Shown here piece by piece: positions 9,890 to 20,471 of a DNA stretch of 64,000 bases (positions are counted from its first letter, which is position 1; every line of letters begins with the position of its first letter). The DNA is taken from assembly GCA_944472155.2 (NCBI GenBank), contig OX235271.1:68616416-68680415 (forward strand), written 5' to 3'. Source of the DNA: Trichobilharzia szidati. Lineage: Eukaryota > Platyhelminthes > Trematoda > Strigeidida > Schistosomatidae. The translations under genes and the position numbers were made by a program. Under the pieces are notes generated by a model, which did no database searches, was not told the DNA's origin, and worked only from the letters and a program-made list of their open reading frames with translations.

Positions 9890-11339
9890 CATCTCTCAAA
9901 CTTACAATGAGATGACGCCGGACTAAAAAAGATCAAGTCTTCTAAAACAACATCTTTAAAACTCGACGCAATTTCTTTTGGCACGACAAAAGTAATCTGC
10001 GACACCTTTACGGATAAATATCGATCCTTCGTTCCAGCAGCTTTGAAACATACAATATTCAAGAAGTTACAACTTGCGGCATCCCGGCGTCAGCGCTACT
10101 ATCAAACTACTAAAAGAAAGATTTATTTGGCAGAACATTAATAGCGATGTTAAGAAGTGGACACGAAATTGCTTGTCCTGTCAAAGAGTCAAAATCAACC
10201 GTCACACCAATGCACCACTTTGTCGCTTTCCTAACCCTGACTCTAGATTTGACCATATACATGTAGACATAGTTGATCCACTACCTCCTTCCAATGGTTT
10301 CAATTACATTCTAATACCATCTAATACCAACAATTCACAGTGCACCGTAATGGCAAGCCACCTAGCATGGTGGCCACATTGCAAACATGACTGATAGAAT
10401 TCAGTCTGCACCGAAGATAGGACTAGACGCATTACACTAGTGACTGACTAGTGTGCAATCAAAAAAAACATTCTAACTTGCATCGACAGATTCACTCGAT
10501 GGCCTGTAGCAGTTCCATTAGCCGACGTCTCCGCTGAGACGGTAGCTAAAGCTTTGGTCGAAAAATGGATAGCCAACTTTGGTGTCCCATCCATTATCAC
10601 CAGAGATAGAGGTGCTCAGTTTGAAAGCCGACTTTTTCACCAGCTAACTGAATTACTGGGTATTAAACGAATACGAACGACCGCCTACCATCCTAGTTCC
10701 AACGGTATGGTTGAATGACTTCATCGACAACTCAAAGCTGCGCTCGCTGTTTCTTTGACTCAAAACAACTGGTCAACCAAACTCCCACTGGTACTACTTG
10801 GTATACGAGCTACTCCAAAGAAAGATATTGGCTGCTGTGTTTCCGAGCTAGTGTATGGAACAACATTACGATTACCAGGAGAATTTTTCACCCCAGGTAA
10901 CCAAGTTCCACAAGATATGACTGGTTATGTGCACCAGCTAAAACAACACATGAACGAGCTCAAGATATCACTTCCACGCCAGCAGGAACGAACGTCATAC
11001 ATCCCACCACAACTGACAGATTGCACTCACGTCTTCGTCAGGAGAGAGGGTGTACAACGACCACTTCAACCCGCTTACGATGGCCCATTCAAAGTTCTAA
11101 ATAGAAATGATAAAGTTATCACGATAGAACGACTGAATAAAGCAGAAGCCATCAGTGTCGACAGAGTCAAACCAGCGTTCATCGACGATTTCGAAGCCAA
11201 CGATACAGACCAGCTGAACGACGTTACAAAACCTATATCCACGCAAGCTTCAACGTCGCCAGAGAAACCTATGAAAACTACACGCTCTGGGAGGAGAGTT
11301 CATTGGCCTAAACGTTACGTACAGATCATCAATATATAA
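9890..11339 (+). pseudogene. Element 1 integrase, broken by frameshifts, a SINE and a stop
   Basis: Pieces of one integrase: the zinc-binding HHCC region (HPGVSATIKLL ... CLSCQRVK, from 10074), the core (FDHIHVDIV at about 10250, then, after the [14 protein letters not shown] at 10483 and TRDRGAQFE at about 10600, [11 protein letters not shown] at about 10685), and the C-terminal part (10755-11339) ending with the gypsy tail motif TRSGRRVHWPKR. The D, D and E of the catalytic triad can all be seen. The disabling marks are frame changes around 9890-10073, the SINE, and a TGA right after the catalytic Glu, where relatives have Arg. Confidence 0.85.
10315..10467 (+). mobile_element. 5'-truncated SINE inserted in the integrase, 9-bp target duplication
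   Basis: The 153-bp insert is flanked by ACATTCTAA at 10306-10314 and 10468-10476 and ends in a run of A after GTGTGCAATC. Its body matches the 3' half of the tRNA-headed SINE at 48.26-48.6 kb (ttcacagtgcaccgtaatgg, gaattcagtctgcaccgaag). Removing it restores the integrase reading, so it landed after the element did. Confidence 0.9.
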
Positions 11340-11740
11340 CTTATTACGAATTTTCATTTTTATTATCTTTATTCGTAATTGTCATTTGGCTACTCATTTA
11401 ACTGATTAATATTTTCACACGTCAATCACGTCACTACTATTTTAACATCGATATTTCCTGTATTATTACATTTATTCATATAGCGCTTAATATTCACGTA
11501 TCCTTTCCGTCTACAGATTACAGATTCCCCGGCCGATTTTATCATTCCTTATATATTCTACCACGATCATCAATCCTATTTTTTCTTTTATTATCGCATC
11601 TATTATCGACTTTATTAACCGCATTAAACTGCTCATTTTTCAGCTTAATAGATCGCTTTCTATGTACTATCTCTGCTGCATATTACGCTGATACATGTTT
11701 TTGTCGAACACTTAAATGTATTTTTTATATTTCAGTGTTC

Positions 11741-11754
11741 TGGTGGGGGAAATA
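11741..11754 (+). promoter_or_regulatory. Element 1 polypurine tract
   Basis: GGTGGGGGAAATA lies directly before the 3' LTR; this is where plus-strand DNA synthesis starts in LTR elements. Confidence 0.75.
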
Positions 11755-12053
11755 TGTAGTACCCCTATACCAACTATAAACATACGCATTTTAATATAAT
11801 TTGCATACTCATATTATATGTTTACACAGACCGATTTTATATGTACTTCGTAAACATTTGTCAATTTACTGTTGAACGTTACCTTGATACAATTTTGAAA
11901 TTTGACTACTGCTATAATACACGATTACACTCTTCACAAGTGCCTTCTGATTTTACGTTGTGGGCGTCGAGTAGCCACAACGTCTGCGCACATTGATAAA
12001 CGTGAAGAAGTACTAGAAAATACGTGTACGCTAATTTAGTCAAATAGAACACG
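11755..12053 (+). repeat. Element 1, 3' LTR
   Basis: Same sequence as 6693-6991 by eye. It is followed by about 226 bp of unassigned DNA before the first LTR of element 2. Confidence 0.9.
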
Positions 12054-12279
12054 CAACAGTATTTCCTACCTGAAAAATAAGAAGACAACCATCTTATGAC
12101 TTGGGGTTCAAAGAGGGTTCAATTTAGTTTGCTTAGCGAAATTCTCTTAGAAATAGAATCAGAAGTAGCTGTGTAATCTAAAAAGGCAGATTGAACATAC
12201 TGCTCACCTCTTTCTAGGCTGTAAACAATATTATAATGGAGTACAACTGTGTAGTACGTAACAATATGATTGTACACGT

Positions 12280-12621
12280 TGTAGCGGTAAATAATTCCCC
12301 AAAATTATTAACCACAGCAATCATCACTCAACATTGGATGCTGACCATCACTGTTTAAGTCGACTTGTTTAGCTGAAGGCTTACGGTCAAGCATCCCCGC
12401 CATTTGGTGCTCCGTCGTGTCACGTGCGTGCACGATTACTAGCTAGCTAAGCATTCATTCCTACCCGCGATTTGGTCCCAAAATATATATCGTATTTGGA
12501 CGAAAAAATCTGGTCTTTTGCTTTACCATTTGGTACTCGAAGAACGAACACTATTGAGGTTGTTGGTATAAGATCTTGCGTTAGTATAATCCGTACAACT
12601 CGCGAACGTTCGATACCTACA
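12280..12621 (+). repeat. Element 2 LTR, copy 1 of 3
   Basis: Starts TGTAGCGGTAAATAATTCC and ends about CGATACCTACA. It is repeated at 15293-15634 and 18304-18644, about 3012 bp apart each time. Confidence 0.9.
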
Positions 12622-12629
12622 GCCCAACT

Positions 12630-12695
12630 AAACTGGTGAGCCCAACCACGAACTACAGGCAACCACCAAACTGGTGAGCCCAACCACGAACTACA
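12630..12695 (+). promoter_or_regulatory. Element 2 primer-binding site, exact tandem duplicate
   Basis: A 28-nt unit beginning AAACTGGTGAGCCCAACC occurs at 12630-12657 and again at 12668-12695 (period 38). The same doubling is present in the second copy at about 15642-15707. The first unit sits in the usual primer-binding place just after the LTR. Confidence 0.75.
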
Positions 12696-12783
12696 TCTTC
12701 TATTCACACGCAGATAAACCCGGTGAGTTCGTTCCTTTTTGTGTTTATTCTTGTACTATATTGTTATCGGCATACTTTTCGTC

Positions 12784-13602
12784 ATGACTGACCTTAGCCC
12801 CAAGGTTATTCGCATACGATCAACCGCCAAAACAATTCAGCTAGTACCATATTGGCCAGATAATGCAGAAACGTGGTTTCAGATTGCTGAGTCTGAATTT
12901 TGTGAACATGGCATAACCGATCAACGTTCACAGTTCCTTGCAGTTATTCACGCCCTACCGCGGGAATTCAGCAAGTGCGTAACTCTGCAGATGTCGGTAA
13001 GTAACTCGTACGAGTTGCTCAAAGCATCCCTCCTGAAGAGAAACGTTCTCACAGATCGACAACGTCTGGATGAGTTATTTCGTAACATCGAGTTAGGAGA
13101 TCAGTCAGCCGTGAGCATGCTGGCAAGAATGAAAGAGATCATTGGCCAAAGTCAGTTCGATGAAGGACTGTTCAGAGAACTATTTTTATCCAAACTGCCA
13201 CAGTCAGTTCAGACTGTACTTGTGACACTTCAAAGTGTTCTCATAGACGACTTAGCAGTCTCTGCAGATAGAATTCTAGAGATAACGAAACGGCCAGTTA
13301 CCGAAGTATACTCTGTTACCGAACAGACTTCGAGAAAGGATTCGGCAATGATAGAGTTAATCAACTCCGTCCAGCAGATGCTTAGGTCAAACAAGCCTAG
13401 CAATTCCTCCTATCGTCGTTCTAAATCCCCTCAACGGCTAAACGTACGTGGACGATCTAAGTCCAACACACGTTCTCTCAAAAATCCTGACTGGTGTTGG
13501 TATCACAACACCTATGGCAAGGAAGCGAAATGTTGTCGAAAACCTTGTGATTTCGGCAAAGCCTCCAAGTCCGTGGGAAACTATCCCGCCGGCACGCGTT
13601 AG
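12784..13602 (+). CDS. Element 2 gag (copy A)
   Basis: Start ATG at 12784 ([13 protein letters not shown]). The product is about 272 residues. The capsid-like region has [30 protein letters not shown] and [18 protein letters not shown]; then a basic Ser/Arg stretch ([16 protein letters not shown]) and the CsRn1-type knuckle [14 protein letters not shown] ending DFGKAS. Gag closes at TAG 13600-13602, shortly after the slippery heptamer at 13575-13581. Pol lies in the -1 frame. Confidence 0.9.
   Translation: MTDLSPKVIRIRSTAKTIQLVPYWPDNAETWFQIAESEFCEHGITDQRSQFLAVIHALPREFSKCVTLQMSVSNSYELLKASLLKRNVLTDRQRLDELFRNIELGDQSAVSMLARMKEIIGQSQFDEGLFRELFLSKLPQSVQTVLVTLQSVLIDDLAVSADRILEITKRPVTEVYSVTEQTSRKDSAMIELINSVQQMLRSNKPSNSSYRRSKSPQRLNVRGRSKSNTRSLKNPDWCWYHNTYGKEAKCCRKPCDFGKASKSVGNYPAGTR
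13575..13581 (+). promoter_or_regulatory. Candidate -1 ribosomal frameshift site (G_GGA_AAC), copy A
   Basis: In the gag frame the codons are GTG GGA AAC, a textbook X_XXY_YYZ heptamer. Slipping back one base gives GGG AAA and enters the pol frame, which is open from here through protease and RT to 14837. A GC-rich stretch just downstream (13584-13635, CCCGCCGGCACGCG ... GCCGTCGCCGG-like) could fold. The same heptamer is at the same place in element 3. Confidence 0.75.
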
Positions 13603-14837
13603 CGGCAACCGTCGCCGGTGGCACTAGCCGCTTTCTTTACATCCATGATGTAATTAGCCAGACTAGATATCTAGTCGACACAGGCGCCGAAGTCAGCGTC
13701 CTTCCTGCTACAGCAGCAGATCGACAGAAGGATCCTAACTTCAACCTACAGGCTGCAAATGGAAAACCAATTGCAACCTATGGTCGGAAATACGTCTATC
13801 TGAACGTAGGTTTACGCAAACCTATTCAGTGGATTTTCCTAATCGCTGACGTCACAATGCCCATCATTGGCACGGACCTACTTAATCATCAAGATTTGCT
13901 CGTAGACGTCCGCCGTAAACGATTAATTGACAACACTACTAGTTTGTCTATCAAAGGCATAACTTACGTAGGCCCCAGCTTGTCAATCGTTAAGATGAAA
14001 GCAATCCTCGATCCAACTTTTCAACCGATTGTTGACAAATACCCGGAACTCAATTGCCCATCTAACGATCTCCCGTGCATAACCAGCAATGTTATGCACC
14101 ACATCATAACCTCAGGACAGCCCGTGACATCTAAAGCACGACGACTGGCCCCTGATAAACTGAGAATTGCCAGAAACGAATTCGATCATATGCTCACCCT
14201 TGGCATCATTCGACCATCGAATAGTCCATGGGCATCCCCGTTGCATATGGTACCGAAAAAGGATAGCAACGATTGGCGACCCACTGGTGATTACCGGCGA
14301 GTGAACGCCAAAACAACCCCTGATTGCTACCCATTGCCTCACATACACGACTTGACGGCAACGTTATCTGGAGCATCTATATTCTCCAAAATCGACTTGG
14401 TTAAAGCATATAACCAAATCCCGATGGCAACGGAAGATATCCCGAAAACGGCTATCATCACGCCTTTCGGACTTTTCGAATTTCTACGTATGCCATTAGG
14501 CCTCCGGAATGCAGCCCAAACATTCCAACGCTTCATCAACGAAGTATTTCGCGGTCTCGACTTTGTATATGCATACTTAGACGACTGCCTCATTGCCAGT
14601 CCAGACAAGGAAACTCACCTTAGACACTTGAACTTGGCATTTGAAAGGTTACGCCAACATGGTGTTACCACCAATATACAGAAGTGTCAGATAGGCGTTG
14701 ACTCACTCGATTTTCTGGGTTACACTATTGACTGTCAGGGCATTCGCCCACTGGCTACTTCGGTCGATCACTCTAAAAAAACGCGTTCTGGACGTCACGT
14801 TAGATTCCCAGAATACCTTCACACCTATCTCACATAA
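13575..14837 (+). CDS. Element 2 truncated pol: protease and partial RT (copy A)
   Basis: Coordinates start at the -1 frame entry. The frame is open throughout. Protease: [14 protein letters not shown] (about 13660), [15 protein letters not shown], and [18 protein letters not shown] boxes: [73 protein letters not shown] (YLDD), [16 protein letters not shown]. At about 14765 the sequence jumps in frame to the pol C-terminal motif ([14 protein letters not shown]) and stops. Thumb, RNase H and integrase are gone, so the element cannot copy or insert itself without help. Confidence 0.85.
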   Translation, partial: GKLSRRHALAATVAGGTSRFLYIHDVISQTRYLVDTGAEVSVLPATAADRQKDPNFNLQAANGKPIATYGRKYVYLNVGLRKPIQWIFLIADVTMPIIGTDLLNHQDLLVDVRRKRLIDNTTSLSIKGITYVGPSLSIVKMKAILDPTFQPIVDKYPELNCPSNDLPCITSNVMHHIITSGQPVTSKARRLAPDKLRIARNEFDHMLTLGIIRPSNSPWASPLHMVPKKDSNDWRPTGDYRRVNAKTTPDCYPLPHIHDLTATLSGASIFSKIDLVKAYNQIPMATEDIPKTAIITPFGLFEFLRMPLGLRNAAQTFQRFINEVFRGLDFVYAYLDDCLIASPDKETHLRHLNLAFERLRQHGVTTNIQKCQIGVDSLDFLGYTIDCQGIRPLATSVDHSKKTRSGRHVRFPEYLHTYLT

Positions 14838-15292
14838 CTGAGTGACACATCAATTTTTTTTATGTTGCGTCATTTAACACAAGTAAATGATATTTTTCCT
14901 ATAACCGTACATAAAATTAAATTAGATGTATATTTTTTCCGATATTTTGAACTTTACATTATTTTACTGTATAGTAGATGCATGTCAAATTTTTTTTTGG
15001 TAAAAAAAAACGCTTATTTGGTACATTTTTCTTGACAAGGTTCTCAGCATTCTTGTTTTCTTTTCCAGGTGCAACGGGCACTGGACAGGAAACAAACGAA
15101 GCACGGGATCCAACGAACAACATTGAGGAAGCTATGTACAGACACTCTATTAGCATAGGCAGACAGACCAGCAGGCTCTCGATCAAGCCGCTCGGAAGAT
15201 TTTTTTCACCCATCAGGGAACCATCGAGATTTTTTTACTTCCGGCTGGTCATGTCTTAGGTTCCTCACGAACCCACTAGGGGGGGAGTGAGC
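14838..15292 (+). other. Element 2 3' untranslated part and polypurine tract (copy A)
   Basis: AT-rich with homopolymer runs, then a G run and GGGAGTGAGC immediately before LTR copy 2. The frame at 14978-15259 is not recognisable and I do not call a gene. Confidence 0.6.
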
Positions 15293-15634
15293 TGTAGCGG
15301 TAAATAATTCCCCAAAATTATTAACCACAGCAATCATCACTCAACATTGGATGCTGACCATCACTGTTTAAGTCGACTTGTTTAGCTGAAGGCTTACGGT
15401 CAAGCATCCCCGCCATTTGGTGCTCCGTCGTGTCACGTGCGTGCACGATTACTAGCTAGCTAAGCATTCATTCCTACCCGCGATTTGGTCCCAAAATATA
15501 TATCGTATTTGGACGAAAAAATCTGGTCTTTTGCTTTACCATTTGGTACTCGAAGAACGAACACTATTGAGGTTGTTGGTATAAGATCTTGCGTTAGTAT
15601 AATCCGTACAACTCGCGAACGTTCGATACCTACA
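15293..15634 (+). repeat. Element 2 LTR, copy 2 of 3 (shared)
   Basis: Acts as 3' LTR of copy A and 5' LTR of copy B. Differs from copy 1 by very few bases; just after it one A is missing (agcccact against agcccaact). Confidence 0.9.
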
Positions 15635-15795
15635 GCCCACTAAACTGGTGAGCCCAACCACGAACTACAGGCAACCACCAAACTGGTGAGCCCAACCACG
15701 AACTACATCTTCTATTCACACGCAGATAAACCCGGTGAGTTCGTTCCTTTTTGTGTTTATTCTTGTACTATATTGTTATCGGCATACTTTTCGTC

Positions 15796-16614
15796 ATGAC
15801 TGACCTTAGCCCCAAGGTTATTCGCATACGATCAACCGCCAAAACAATTCAGCTAGTACCATATTGGCCAGATAATGCAGAAACGTGGTTTCAGATTGCT
15901 GAGTCTGAATTTTGTGAACATGGCATAACCGATCAACGTTCACAGTTCCTTGCAGTTATTCACGCCCTACCGCGGGAATTCAGCAAGTGCGTAACTCTGC
16001 AGATGTCGGTAAGTAACTCGTACGAGTTGCTCAAAGCATCCCTCCTGAAGAGAAACGTTCTCACAGATCGACAACGTCTGGATGAGTTATTTCGTAACAT
16101 CGAGTTAGGAGATCAGTCAGCCGTGAGCATGCTGGCAAGAATGAAAGAGATCATTGGCCAAAGTCAGTTCGATGAAGGACTGTTCAGAGAACTATTTTTA
16201 TCCAAACTGCCACAGTCAGTTCAGACTGTACTTGTGACACTTCAAAGTGTTCTCATAGACGACTTAGCAGTCTCTGCAGATAGAATTCTAGAGATAACGA
16301 AACGGCCAGTTACCGAAGTATACTCTGTTACCGAACAGACTTCGAGAAAGGATTCGGCAATGATAGAGTTAATCAACTCCGTCCAGCAGATGCTTAGGTC
16401 AAACAAGCCTAGCAATTCCTCCTATCGTCGTTCTAAATCCCCTCAACGGCTAAACGTACGTGGACGATCTAAGTCCAACACACGTTCTCTCAAAAATCCT
16501 GACTGGTGTTGGTATCACAACACCTATGGCAAGGAAGCGAAATGTTGTCGAAAACCTTGTGATTTCGGCAAAGCCTCCAAGTCCGTGGGAAACTATCCCG
16601 CCGGCACGCGTTAG
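15796..16614 (+). CDS. Element 2 gag (copy B)
   Basis: Offset 3012 from copy A and identical at the protein level, with the same start, knuckle and TAG stop after the slippery site. Confidence 0.9.
   Translation: MTDLSPKVIRIRSTAKTIQLVPYWPDNAETWFQIAESEFCEHGITDQRSQFLAVIHALPREFSKCVTLQMSVSNSYELLKASLLKRNVLTDRQRLDELFRNIELGDQSAVSMLARMKEIIGQSQFDEGLFRELFLSKLPQSVQTVLVTLQSVLIDDLAVSADRILEITKRPVTEVYSVTEQTSRKDSAMIELINSVQQMLRSNKPSNSSYRRSKSPQRLNVRGRSKSNTRSLKNPDWCWYHNTYGKEAKCCRKPCDFGKASKSVGNYPAGTR
16587..16593 (+). promoter_or_regulatory. Candidate -1 frameshift site (G_GGA_AAC), copy B
   Basis: Same heptamer in the same codon phase (GTG GGA AAC) as copy A. Confidence 0.75.
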
Positions 16615-17849
16615 CGGCAACCGTCGCCGGTGGCACTAGCCGCTTTCTTTACATCCATGATGTAATTAGCCAGACTAGATATCTAGTCGACACAGGCGCC
16701 GAAGTCAGCGTCCTTCCTGCTACAGCAGCAGATCGACAGAAGGATCCTAACTTCAACCTACAGGCTGCAAATGGAAAACCAATTGCAACCTATGGTCGGA
16801 AATACGTCTATCTGAACGTAGGTTTACGCAAACCTATTCAGTGGATTTTCCTAATCGCTGACGTCACAATGCCCATCATTGGCACGGACCTACTTAATCA
16901 TCAAGATTTGCTCGTAGACGTCCGCCGTAAACGATTAATTGACAACACTACTAGTTTGTCTATCAAAGGCATAACTTACGTAGGCCCCAGCTTGTCAATC
17001 GTTAAGATGAAAGCGATCCTCGATCCAACTTTTCAACCGATTGTTGACAAATACCCGGAACTCAATTGCCCATCTAACGATCTCCCGTGCATAACCAGCA
17101 ATGTTATGCACCACATCATAACCTCAGGACAGCCCGTGACATCTAAAGCACGACGACTGGCCCCTGATAAACTGAGAATTGCCAGAAACGAATTCGATCA
17201 TATGCTCACCCTTGGCATCATTCGACCATCGAATAGTCCATGGGCATCCCCGTTGCATATGGTACCGAAAAAGGATAGCAACGATTGGCGACCCACTGGT
17301 GATTACCGGCGAGTGAACGCCAAAACAACCCCTGATTGCTACCCATTGCCTCACATACACGACTTGACGGCAACGTTATCTGGAGCATCTATATTCTCCA
17401 AAATCGACTTGGTTAAAGCATATAACCAAATCCCGATGGCAACGGAAGATATCCCGAAAACGGCTATCATCACGCCTTTCGGACTTTTCGAATTTCTACG
17501 TATGCCATTAGGCCTCCGGAATGCAGCCCAAACATTCCAACGCTTCATCGACGAAGTATTTCGCGGTCTCGACTTTGTATATGCATACTTAGACGACTGC
17601 CTCATTGCCAGTCCAGACAAGGAAACTCACCTTAGACACTTGAACTTGGCATTTGAAAGGTTACGCCAACATGGTGTTACCACCAATATACAGAAGTGTC
17701 AGATAGGCGTTGACTCACTCGATTTTCTGGGTTACACTATTGACTGTCAGGGCATTCGCCCACTGGCTACTTCGGTCGATCACTCTAAAAAAACGCGTTC
17801 TGGACGTCACGTTAGATTCCCAGAATACCTTCACACCTATCTCACATAA
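16587..17849 (+). CDS. Element 2 truncated pol (copy B)
   Basis: Same structure and same in-frame deletion as copy A. The one residue difference I see is Asp for Asn in the RT ([11 protein letters not shown]). The decayed relative at 24.7 kb also has Asp, so copy A carries the derived change. Confidence 0.85.
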   Translation, partial: GKLSRRHALAATVAGGTSRFLYIHDVISQTRYLVDTGAEVSVLPATAADRQKDPNFNLQAANGKPIATYGRKYVYLNVGLRKPIQWIFLIADVTMPIIGTDLLNHQDLLVDVRRKRLIDNTTSLSIKGITYVGPSLSIVKMKAILDPTFQPIVDKYPELNCPSNDLPCITSNVMHHIITSGQPVTSKARRLAPDKLRIARNEFDHMLTLGIIRPSNSPWASPLHMVPKKDSNDWRPTGDYRRVNAKTTPDCYPLPHIHDLTATLSGASIFSKIDLVKAYNQIPMATEDIPKTAIITPFGLFEFLRMPLGLRNAAQTFQRFIDEVFRGLDFVYAYLDDCLIASPDKETHLRHLNLAFERLRQHGVTTNIQKCQIGVDSLDFLGYTIDCQGIRPLATSVDHSKKTRSGRHVRFPEYLHTYLT

Positions 17850-18303
17850 CTGAGTGACACATCAATTTTTTTTATGTTGCGTCATTTAACACAAGTAAAT
17901 GATATTTTTCCTATAACCGTACATAAAATTAAATTAGATGTATATTTTTTCCGATATTTTGAACTTTACATTATTTTACTGTATAGTAGATGCATGTCAA
18001 ATTTTTTTTTGGTAAAAAAAACGCTTATTTGGTACATTTTTCTTGACAAGGTTCTCAGCATTCTTGTTTTCTTTTCCAGGTGCAACGGGCACTGGACAGG
18101 AAACAAACGAAGCACGGGATCCAACGAACAACATTGAGGAAGCTATGTACAGACACTCTATTAGCATAGGCAGACAGACCAGCAGGCTCTCGATCAAGCC
18201 GCTCGGAAGATTTTTTTCACCCATCAGGGAACCATCGAGATTTTTTTACTTCCGGCTGGTCATGTCTTAGGTTCCTCACGAACCCACTAGGGGGGGAGTG
18301 AGC

Positions 18304-18644
18304 TGTAGCGGTAAATAATTCCCCAAAATTATTAACCACAGCAATCATCACTCAACATTGGATGCTGACCATCACTGTTTAAGTCGACTTGTTTAGCTGA
18401 AGGCTTACGGTCAAGCATCCCCGCCATTTGGTGCTCCGTCGTGTCACGTGCGTGCACGATTACTAGCTAGCTAAGCATTCATTCCTACCCGCGATTTGGT
18501 CCCAAAATATATATCGTATTTGGACGAAAAAATCTGGTCTTTTGCTTTACCATTTGGTACTCGAAGAACGAACACTATAGTGGTTGTTGGTATAAGATCT
18601 TGCGTTAGTATAATCCGTACAACTCGCGAACGTCGATACCCGCA
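18304..18644 (+). repeat. Element 2 LTR, copy 3 of 3
   Basis: Same start as the other two. It has a few differences (actatagtggttg for actattgaggttg, and CGTCGATACCCGCA at the end), making it the most diverged. No target duplication with the left end of copy 1 is evident. Confidence 0.85.
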
Positions 18645-19306
18645 GCCCCTAAAACGTTTTTGTTAGATGTCGAAATTAGAGACATTGTACATAACTTCTG
18701 TTTAAAACGATTTATGGTGAAATACAGATAACTTCCGAGTACAATCTGAAATACAGTGTACTGTTGGTCGCTTCGCCTTCTCACTGGTCTATACTATCTA
18801 CTTGCTCCACTCATAAACGTGTTGTATACTTTGGATTTATTGCAGGAACTTATAATCCTCATCCGAAGACAATTCTACAACCGGTACACAGCTTTTACCA
18901 GTAGACACGATTCCAGCAGTGAACGCTTCTGTGGATTATATTAATAATTTGTAGCCGTGGACTTTAAATATATATTCAAGTAACCGTTTAATTAATATAA
19001 CTCATTACTGTATGTTTTTTATAATATATTGTTACACTAACATCTAATTAACTTGGATTTTTATTCGCATACTTGATATGTTATTGAGCTCGCTAGACAG
19101 TCCCCTATACAACAGTAATACTTCTAATTCATTTATCAGCAATTGTTTTGGGGTCACCGAAAGATTTTAATGAGGATTTAGGAATAAATAAGAGAAGTTC
19201 TCCCCTGATATAGATACGATCTTTATTTATTTTTTTCCCAATTAATGATGCGTTCAAGATAAGTGTTACAGGATCATGCAAACTATCTGAACATTTTTGA
19301 AGTAAA
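18645..19306. other. Spacer without recognised content
   Basis: Between the element 2 array and the next gypsy fragment. AT-rich; the 62-codon frame at 18756-18944 has no recognisable motif. Confidence 0.5.
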
Positions 19307-19799
19307 ATGCTTGCAGTAGATCGACAGAAAGAACCTACCTTCAACTTACAGGCTGCAAATGGAAAGCCAATTCCAACCTTCGGTAGGAAATATGTCTATC
19401 TGAACGTAGGTTTACGCAAACCTATTCAGTGGATTTTCCTTCTCACTGACGTCACAATGCCCATCATTGGCACGTACCTACTTAATCATCATGATTTACT
19501 CGTAGACGTCCGCCGGAAACGACTGACTGGCAATACCACTAGTCTGTCCATCAAAGGCATCACCTACATAGGCCCCAGCTTGTCACTCGTTAAGATGAAG
19601 GCAATCCTTAATCCAACTTTTCAACCGACTGTTGATAAATATCCGGAACTTAAGTGCCCATCTAACGATCTACCGTGCATAACCTCAGGACAGTCCATGA
19701 CATCTAGAGCACGACGACTTGCTCCGGACAAACCGAGAATCGCTGGAAATGAGTTCGACCATATGCTCACCCCTGGCATCATTCGACCATCGAATAGCC
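19307..19799 (+). pseudogene. Protease to early RT of the split element
   Basis: Begins inside the protease just after its active site ([18 protein letters not shown]), passes PIIGTYLLNHHDLLVDV and reaches GIIRPSNS, where the insertion of element 3 cuts the reading. The DTG triad itself is missing. Confidence 0.8.
19796..19799. repeat. Target-site duplication of element 3 (AGCC), left copy
   Basis: AGCC here and at 24602-24605. Rejoining the flanks at this point restores the expected host reading SNSPW, which supports the call. Confidence 0.8.
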
Positions 19800-19812
19800 T
19801 GTAAGTGCCTGG

Positions 19813-20271
19813 TCTTTCTTTTCATATTCCGATTTACTTCATAGATCATGTACATATCATTCATCCTTCCCCTCAACCTTGTTTTTTTCGTTTTGCTGTA
19901 TTTATTATTAAAAAAATTATTTCTCCGCTTCTTTTCCTTCCTTTTATTATGCGAATCTCCTACTGCATATCGCTTATGTTCTTGGATCGAAGGTTGTTGG
20001 TTTCCCCACCAACCTTCTAAGGGGGGGATAACCTGTAGTGTACATTGAACTTTTCTTTTGACTCACTCGTCCAATTTTTGGCGCTACTCCACTTCGCTTC
20101 GCGTGCTGCACTACGCTTCTTGTACATTTTGGGACTTGTACGCTTTCTCCCTCGCTATACTCTCCTACAAGCATACTCCTCGAGCTTCCTACTTCTACGG
20201 GTATAGATAAGTGGTAAACCTGTTTTTATATTATTGAGTTATAATTGCATTCCTTATAAACATACGTTTGG
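19813..20271 (+). mobile_element. Inverted 3' end of element 3: pol tail, polypurine tract, partial LTR
   Basis: Plus-strand order: a short coding tail resembling the gypsy pol end (LSFHIPIYF against HVRFPEYL), AT-rich 3' UTR, polypurine tract AAGGGGGGGATAACC ending at 20033, then LTR from TGTAGTGTACATTGAAC (20034) to about 20271. The LTR part is the reverse complement of about 24356-24601. About 140 bp of the LTR that should follow are missing. Confidence 0.8.
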
Positions 20272-20471
20272 TTACGTTTGGTGGATGTAGAGGTAGTTGC
20301 TGGTGGTGTAGGCGTGGAGGGTGAAGAGTCCTCCATGTAGGCCACCTTAAGTCTGTCGACACTGACGGTGTCTTGACGGCCAGGTCGATCAGTAACAAAA
20401 AATTTTTCTTTCCTACTAACGACCGTGAATGGTCCATCATAAGGGGATTGTAACAGTCTACGAACGGTGTC

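Larger units (their letters stand above)
6693..12053 (+). mobile_element. Element 1: CsRn1-type Ty3/gypsy LTR retrotransposon, nearly complete but inactive
   Basis: A 5.36-kb unit: LTR, doubled primer-binding site, gag-protease frame, RT-RNase H frame, integrase, polypurine tract, LTR. The gag zinc finger (CWYHRSYGSNARRC type) and the order PR-RT-RH-IN place it in the CsRn1 group of gypsy elements found in flukes. It is dead in cis: a stop at 8380-8382 with a frame change before 8504, further frame breaks at 9890-10070, a SINE at 10315-10467, and TGA at about 10716-10718 in the integrase. Identical LTRs with a broken interior suggest it was copied by enzymes supplied from elsewhere, or decayed quickly. 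Confidence 0.9.
12280..18644 (+). mobile_element. Element 2: tandem LTR-body-LTR-body-LTR array of a deleted gypsy element
   Basis: Three LTRs and two internal regions in direct repeat. The two bodies are almost identical: gag is the same at the protein level and pol differs by one residue, Asn to Asp, in FINEVF/FIDEVF. Both carry the same internal deletion that removes the end of RT, all of RNase H and all of integrase, so the deletion preceded the duplication. Such a structure can come from unequal exchange between LTRs of sister copies or from insertion of concatenated cDNA; an assembly artefact must also be considered. Confidence 0.9.

Noticed and set aside
12447..12707. 86-codon minus-strand frame
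   Set aside because: Lies within the LTR and primer-binding region of element 2 and shows no motif; a shadow frame.
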